The notes under the pieces are model-generated. The model ran no database searches and had not been told where the DNA came from. It saw nothing but the letters and a program-made list of their open reading frames with translations. A program made the translations under genes and the position numbers. A stretch of DNA of 26,492 nucleotides from a virus: positions 1 through 26,492 of IMG/VR virus record IMGVR_UViG_3300007236_000046. One strand, 5' to 3'. Shown piece after piece: positions 22,078-26,492 of the stretch; position 1 is the first letter of the stretch; each line of letters begins with the position of its first letter.

Positions 22078-23146
22078 TATTTTTATATCTACCATTGATA
22101 ATAGACGTTTTTGATGACGAATCTTTCCACGGTGCCCAGAGTCGATTCATATAATCAATCAAGTCATAACCAGGTTGATTTATGTAAAATTTACTATCAG
22201 AGGTATCATATGAAAGAAGACTCAAGTCTGGGGTATTGAAATATGTTTCGAACATCTGGCAATCAAATGATGCCGCACCCCATTTGTCTTCGGTAAACAT
22301 ATCAATATTAGTTCTAACATCTTGGGCCCAAGATTCGGGTGAAGTTATAAAATCAAAACAAAATGTCATGGTATTGTTGGCATAACATTTACGTGAAAGA
22401 GCTGTTCCAACTCCATCAGGTGGGCAAAGTGTATCTTCCCCACCATACAAGTTTTCACGATTTATTGTGACAAATCCTGCGGATACCAATCTATCTCTAT
22501 GAGACTGCATATATGAAACCGTATCGGCAGCTGATGCATCATCTCGTATATTTCTCTGAGGAAAACCAGGAAGAGATGCAAAATTATATCTGTACCAAAA
22601 TCTACCGATATTAAAATCTATTCCACAAAAACTTCTACGCCATGGGAACAATAAACCAGCAAATAAAGTTTCGATTGCCTCACCTCTCCAATCTGGGTGT
22701 ATGGCTCGTGCAAGGCCCCTACACTCCCATCTGTCAACATATGAATCTTCGTGAATCTTTAGTCTCCAATCGGCAAAAGCAATAGGGGGCCTCACAGCTA
22801 CATCATAATTTGCAAGTTGGTTTCCTAAATTAACCCTATGTTGGTCAACATATGTTAGTTCGTAAGATTGAAATAGGGCATCGGTACCATTGATATTATA
22901 AATTATTACAGGTTCATATGAATTATATCCAGGATAAACCTCAAATTCCGAAGGTGGGCATGTTCCATCACCATCAATATATCTATCAATGAATCTCTGA
23001 CTTTTTGCACACTGTGATTCAATCTCACTATCATCATTAGTGTCTCTTGTAAACCGACCAGTCATACCATACAATAAATCCACATCATCATTGCCTGCAA
23101 TTCTGTAGGATACGTTTTCACCCATATTGTAATACGCACTACTCAT
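22073..23146 (-). CDS. Virion-module protein with GNAT-like motif, unknown function
   Basis: A 357-residue protein rich in Cys (eight residues) and aromatic residues. The segment 'GLARAIHPDWRGEAIETLF' (about 146-164) resembles motif A of GNAT acetyltransferases (V/I-h-P-x-x-R-G-x-a/G-I), and the N-terminus 'YRIAGNDDVDLLYGMTGRF' looks like the first GNAT strand and helix. A 'GF' after a long helix (about 228) would be the usual GNAT 'k.GF' position. The acetyl-CoA loop is degenerate (RGEAI), so activity is uncertain. The neighbours are late virion genes, so it may be a structural protein that has reused the fold. GAGG lies 12 nt before the ATG. Confidence 0.55.
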   Translation of the reverse strand: MSSAYYNMGENVSYRIAGNDDVDLLYGMTGRFTRDTNDDSEIESQCAKSQRFIDRYIDGDGTCPPSEFEVYPGYNSYEPVIIYNINGTDALFQSYELTYVDQHRVNLGNQLANYDVAVRPPIAFADWRLKIHEDSYVDRWECRGLARAIHPDWRGEAIETLFAGLLFPWRRSFCGIDFNIGRFWYRYNFASLPGFPQRNIRDDASAADTVSYMQSHRDRLVSAGFVTINRENLYGGEDTLCPPDGVGTALSRKCYANNTMTFCFDFITSPESWAQDVRTNIDMFTEDKWGAASFDCQMFETYFNTPDLSLLSYDTSDSKFYINQPGYDLIDYMNRLWAPWKDSSSKTSIINGRYKNI

Positions 23147-23152
23147 TTTTGT

Positions 23153-23752
23153 TTATATCCTCGCTATATATTGTGTTTTCTTAAGATTATCGGAAAGCTT
23201 CCTACCAGTTGAACCAGAAGAAGTATGTGCAGAAAGGGGTTCATCCCAGACTTGATCTGCAATAGCTGCAATGTCTGATTCAGTGATTGCAACTGAAGCA
23301 GCCTCTATGGTAATCAAGTCTACAATATTAGAACGCACAAGAGAAACGGAAACCCCCTCAGCAAAGTAGAATGGGGTTTCACCAGCTTCTCTAGTATATA
23401 GGTTGCCTTCAATAGTCAGTGTATAACTAGACTTAGATGCAAATGGTTGTATTCTCCAACCATTTTCTAAGAAGTACGTTGTGCCCAAATCTTGTGTATC
23501 GGTAATCGGGTCACCACCCACAGCAGTAAATGCTTTAGCCCAAACTCTAGGTTCGGGTGTCTCTTGTGCAGCAACATTCCATTCTTTCCAAGCGGAATAC
23601 AAATCCACCTTTACGTCTAACGTTGTCACTCCTTCATTAACAAATATTGTTCTTGTTGGTCCATCGAATGCAACCTTTTGATTTGGAAATCCGCCCTCAT
23701 CAGCAGGAAGCCAATTCCACCAAGAACCGTAGTTGAAATGGATAGAAGGCAT
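23153..23752 (-). CDS. Virion structural protein (tail or neck accessory)
   Basis: A 199-residue protein. The ATG at 23752 is preferred over a TTG at 23779, which lies inside the upstream gene; the ATG follows that gene's stop by 1 nt. The phrases 'DVKVDLYSAWKEW', 'FTAVGGDPI', 'YFLENGWRIQP' and 'LTIEGNLYTREAG' belong to a common phage virion family found in tail and appendage modules. The C-terminal 'IAAIADQVWDEPLSAHTSSG' is also typical. The protein is strand-rich with no catalytic motif. It is co-transcribed with the 886-residue structural gene. Confidence 0.78.
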   Translation of the reverse strand: MPSIHFNYGSWWNWLPADEGGFPNQKVAFDGPTRTIFVNEGVTTLDVKVDLYSAWKEWNVAAQETPEPRVWAKAFTAVGGDPITDTQDLGTTYFLENGWRIQPFASKSSYTLTIEGNLYTREAGETPFYFAEGVSVSLVRSNIVDLITIEAASVAITESDIAAIADQVWDEPLSAHTSSGSTGRKLSDNLKKTQYIARI

Positions 23753-23753
23753 T

Positions 23754-26414
23754 TTACTGAACGATCTCTTTCCAAGCAATACTAAACATCACTCGTGGAT
23801 CTGAGAAGGTCTTGATTTGCTCGTGTCCAAAGAAAGTAAATGTAAGACGTGATCCTACGAACCCATGAATAACCCCGCCACTACCATATGTGAAAGCAGT
23901 AGTGTCTATTGGTTGAGTCAAATTTCTATCAGCATAGAGATATGCCTTAGTCAAACTAACGATCTTGATAAAACACGTTCTTGGGAATGGATTAGTCCCT
24001 GTACCAGATACACCATGTAAATGTAATGCACCGTCTGCTACATTTATATTCAATGGGAACGTAGCAGTTTCTGGTTCACGTAAAACCCATCGGTCTGATA
24101 TCTGAGGTCTATTACCAGCATCAGCAGGATCAATAGTAACAACTGCTGGTCTGGTCATTGTGAATGTTTCTGTTCCAGCAAAAGTGCCTGTGGTTGCCTG
24201 AGACAATGTTACTTCTGTGCCACTCACTACCTTTTTAATAACAGTGTCAGCATCAATATTTGGTCCTGTGATTGCCGCACCTTCAATTAGTTTAGTGTGT
24301 GTTACACTAGTGGCAGTCGGTAGTGCAGTATTCTGAATGTTTTTACTCAGTGTAATTACGTTTCCAACGACTGCTAATACGGTAGTGCCATCGGCAGTGT
24401 ATGGAGTGCCATCCCCATCAACTGCAATGATGCCACCGCCTACAACAACACCAGCAGCATTGGTTACATTAAGTTCGGTTCCATATGACGCTAATTCACC
24501 ATCAGTTGTTAAAGTAATATCTTGATCGTCTAGTAATAGTGTAGTGCTGTTACCAACTGCGTCAACTGCCGCACCCACTCCTGCTGTTGCAATATTGTTT
24601 TGAATATCAGTAACAACATGTTCAGCAATACCACCATCATCTGGAGAATTTTTATATGAACCATATTGCAAATTGATGTAACGATCAGTTAAAATATCTG
24701 TGAATTGACCATTAAACATATCTTCGAATTCGATTTTTTTTGTATTGCCGGGTTTATTGGTGTCCTCAAAACAAGTGCCAGCAGTAGAAACTTCGAAGTT
24801 TGTGCCGGGGATTTTTGTGAATTCGTGCCCAGAGTGAACACTGTTAACGCCTACTCTAAAATGAACAATTGCGTTACGACTTGCTCCGCTTCCTGTATCA
24901 ACTGAAGCATCGTTATCATAAGCGTATGCGGTGATCTTAGTAGGAATAAAAATACTATGATCAACAGATGTGCCATCGCCTAATAATTCTGATGGTGATA
25001 AAGTGAACAAAGGTCTAAATCCAACTCCGTCTACGGGCAAGTGACCAGTGGTGTAAACCTTTGGTCTACCCAAACTTTGCAAATTGATATCGACTTCAGT
25101 CCACACCGATCCACTATAAGATCTTAAATAAACAAAATTAGAATCAGAAGGTCTTGTCTCTGTAAGTCCGAGTCGAACTAACCCAGCAGGTAAATTGCCA
25201 TAATCACCTCCAGTACCACTTCCGTCACCGTATACAGCATGATTTTGCATTTCTGAATCACTTAAATAGTTATTAAAATGACACACAGGAAGTGATGCAG
25301 TCTGACTCATTGGTTCTGTATATGCGTTACCGTGATAGTATTCGTGAATAACTACTCTTCGACCCTGATAAAAGGTGCCAAATCGAATACGACCCGCACC
25401 ATGCCATTGCACATCAATCCAGTAAATATTGTCTTTTGTTAGATCTAAATCCAACTGACTTTTATTTGACGACCCAAGACTACCGTTTACTAAATCACCA
25501 TTGAAGTTAGGAAATCCGTCAGCAGTATTTGATGAAGCAAGAATATAATCTTTCTTTGATCCAGAAATTGAAGACCTACGAACAAGATACAATACGCCCG
25601 TAGGACCAACTGTAAACATGAAACCGTTTTGAGCATCAAAGATTCCAAATGATCTTTCGCAACCACTGTTACCGTGATTTGTGTTGCTCAAAGGACCTGC
25701 CGCCAGAGAATCAATTAACATCGTCCCCATAAACAAATGCGAAGAGCCCGGAATATAGTGATGATATGTATTAGATGTTGCCGCAGCAAAGTCTTGTTCG
25801 GTTTTAACTTTTACTTCAATGTATTTGCCTACATTATCGTGTTCAATGGCAGCCGTCCGAATGGATCTTGCTCCTCTGTTTAGATAAGTGAGAGAATAGT
25901 TTTCGTATAGTTCGTCGGGTGATGAATAAACATATTCGCCTAAGTGGGTTGCTCCTGACGTTCTAAGTTTACCAAACGCATCTAACTGAGGTGCCCCTTC
26001 ATCAAAGGTAATTTGTGCGGAGCCGTATGCATCGACATCGAGACCATAATCTGGATTGTCATAACCCATAATGTTTTGTGCTGGAATATAAACATCGTAT
26101 GCTTCAACGACTGTACCTACGTTGGTTACACCGTCCGGTGCTGTTATTATTTTACCGACAGCAGGAACTGTATTTTCAAACTTTGCTGTTTTGTTGTAGT
26201 GTACTGCTAAAATACCAGTTCCATCGCCTTTGTCATATACACCGTGAATGTGAATCATACCGAAATCGGCAACGGTATACATTGATCCAATCTTCCAAGT
26301 ATGACCAGTGAAAGTACCACCTGCGGTAAATGATATTTCCGCAGAATGTATCATATACACACGGTCTCCCGTACTCTCCGGTGGTATTCTCGTATATCGT
26401 TTTTCGCCTGCCAT
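23754..26414 (-). CDS. Large virion structural protein (tail fibre / surface)
   Basis: An 886-residue, strand-rich protein. 'LDAFGKLRTSG' (about 146-156), then '...YIEVKVKTEQDFAAA', 'IYWIDVQWHGAGRIRFGTF' (about 335-353) and 'MSQTASLPVCHFNN', are hallmarks of a structural protein family of marine myoviruses. Residues about 640-750 form two loose copies of a domain seen in tail proteins ('ADGTTVLAVVGNVITLSKN' and 'IDADTVIKKVVSGTEVTLSQ'). No trypsin-like signal or enzymatic motif is seen. It is probably a fibre, whisker or decoration on the virion surface. It has its own late promoter at 26448-26455 and AGGA 7 nt before the ATG. Confidence 0.75.
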   Translation of the reverse strand: MAGEKRYTRIPPESTGDRVYMIHSAEISFTAGGTFTGHTWKIGSMYTVADFGMIHIHGVYDKGDGTGILAVHYNKTAKFENTVPAVGKIITAPDGVTNVGTVVEAYDVYIPAQNIMGYDNPDYGLDVDAYGSAQITFDEGAPQLDAFGKLRTSGATHLGEYVYSSPDELYENYSLTYLNRGARSIRTAAIEHDNVGKYIEVKVKTEQDFAAATSNTYHHYIPGSSHLFMGTMLIDSLAAGPLSNTNHGNSGCERSFGIFDAQNGFMFTVGPTGVLYLVRRSSISGSKKDYILASSNTADGFPNFNGDLVNGSLGSSNKSQLDLDLTKDNIYWIDVQWHGAGRIRFGTFYQGRRVVIHEYYHGNAYTEPMSQTASLPVCHFNNYLSDSEMQNHAVYGDGSGTGGDYGNLPAGLVRLGLTETRPSDSNFVYLRSYSGSVWTEVDINLQSLGRPKVYTTGHLPVDGVGFRPLFTLSPSELLGDGTSVDHSIFIPTKITAYAYDNDASVDTGSGASRNAIVHFRVGVNSVHSGHEFTKIPGTNFEVSTAGTCFEDTNKPGNTKKIEFEDMFNGQFTDILTDRYINLQYGSYKNSPDDGGIAEHVVTDIQNNIATAGVGAAVDAVGNSTTLLLDDQDITLTTDGELASYGTELNVTNAAGVVVGGGIIAVDGDGTPYTADGTTVLAVVGNVITLSKNIQNTALPTATSVTHTKLIEGAAITGPNIDADTVIKKVVSGTEVTLSQATTGTFAGTETFTMTRPAVVTIDPADAGNRPQISDRWVLREPETATFPLNINVADGALHLHGVSGTGTNPFPRTCFIKIVSLTKAYLYADRNLTQPIDTTAFTYGSGGVIHGFVGSRLTFTFFGHEQIKTFSDPRVMFSIAWKEIVQ

Positions 26415-26447
26415 TTAAGTATCCTGAAATCTTTTAGTTAATATCTC

Positions 26448-26455
26448 TATTTATA
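26448..26455 (-). promoter_or_regulatory. T4-type late promoter TATAAATA (structural module)
   Basis: A perfect TATAAATA on the minus strand, 33 nt before the ATG at 26414. The probable stop TAA of the upstream gene falls inside the motif, the same arrangement as at 22070-22077. Confidence 0.82.
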
Positions 26456-26492
26456 CTTCGAAAGAACCGTCATAGTTTCTATCGAGTGCCTG
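26451..26492 (-). CDS. C-terminal end of an upstream gene
   Basis: Read from the right edge, one frame gives QALDRNYDGSFEV and stops with TAA at 26453-26451. A second frame is also open, to a TAG, so the frame is not certain, but this peptide is the more natural protein end and stops inside the late promoter as another gene here does. Too short to identify. Confidence 0.45.
   Translation of the reverse strand, partial: QALDRNYDGSFEV

Noticed and set aside
1-26492. CRISPR arrays, insertion sequences, homing endonucleases or introns
   Set aside because: No regular direct repeats, transposase or HNH/GIY-YIG frames were seen. The gene order is continuous and compact.

Overview
This window looks like a stretch of a T4-like (Straboviridae/Kyanoviridae-type) myovirus genome with AT-rich codon use. 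The evidence is a run of T4 core genes in the order known from marine T4-like phages, especially cyanophages and relatives: protease 21, scaffold 22, capsid 23, gene 3, uvsY, uvsW, 55, 47, 46, then 45, 44, 62, regA. Auxiliary genes typical of marine T4-likes lie among them: an Hsp20-type chaperone, a MoxR/CobS-like ATPase, peptide deformylase and 2OG-Fe(II) oxygenase folds. The host cannot be named from this window. Every supported gene lies on the minus strand, so transcription runs from high to low coordinates.

Layout in transcription order. 26492-22073: virion genes, namely a partial gene end, an 886-residue structural protein, a 199-residue virion protein and a 357-residue protein with a GNAT-like motif. 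22044-18215: head assembly, with a 52-residue putative core protein, a 100-residue protein with a capsid-targeting-like N-terminus, gp21, gp22 and gp23, closed by a strong UUCG-loop terminator. 18146-11289: gp3, UvsY, a 2OG oxygenase, UvsW, a 117-residue protein, the late sigma factor gp55, and the gp47/gp46 nuclease. 11275-8511: a 499-residue protein that looks like a packaged nuclease, a deformylase homologue with altered metal ligands, and a 2OG oxygenase. 8436-4091: a metalloprotease-VWA protein, a Cys-rich small protein, a degenerate double-stranded beta-helix (DSBH) protein and a MoxR AAA+ ATPase. 4094-1503: sliding clamp, structured RNA, terminator, tRNA-Gly, clamp loader gp44/gp62 and RegA. 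1501-1: a membrane-anchored SAP-like protein, terminator, consensus sigma70 promoter, a signal-peptide protein, another 2OG-like oxygenase, and the start of an Hsp20.

Regulation is visible. T4 late promoters (TATAAATA or CATAAATA) precede the late virion genes, gp3, the candidate packaged nuclease and Hsp20. Sigma70-like promoters (CTTGACA...) precede the VWA gene and the signal-peptide gene. gp55, whose gene is here, is the sigma factor expected to read the late promoters. For gp3 and the candidate nuclease the late motif is exactly 5 nt from the ATG with no ribosome binding site, which predicts leaderless mRNAs.

The most interesting points are: (1) a predicted head-packaged PD-(D/E)XK-like nuclease whose N-terminus matches that of a head-operon protein, both with a gp21-type LxE site; (2) the MoxR/VWA-protease cassette; (3) leaderless late genes; (4) structured RNA between gp45 and the tRNA; (5) a deformylase homologue lacking two of three canonical metal ligands; (6) four DSBH-fold proteins, one apparently inactive.
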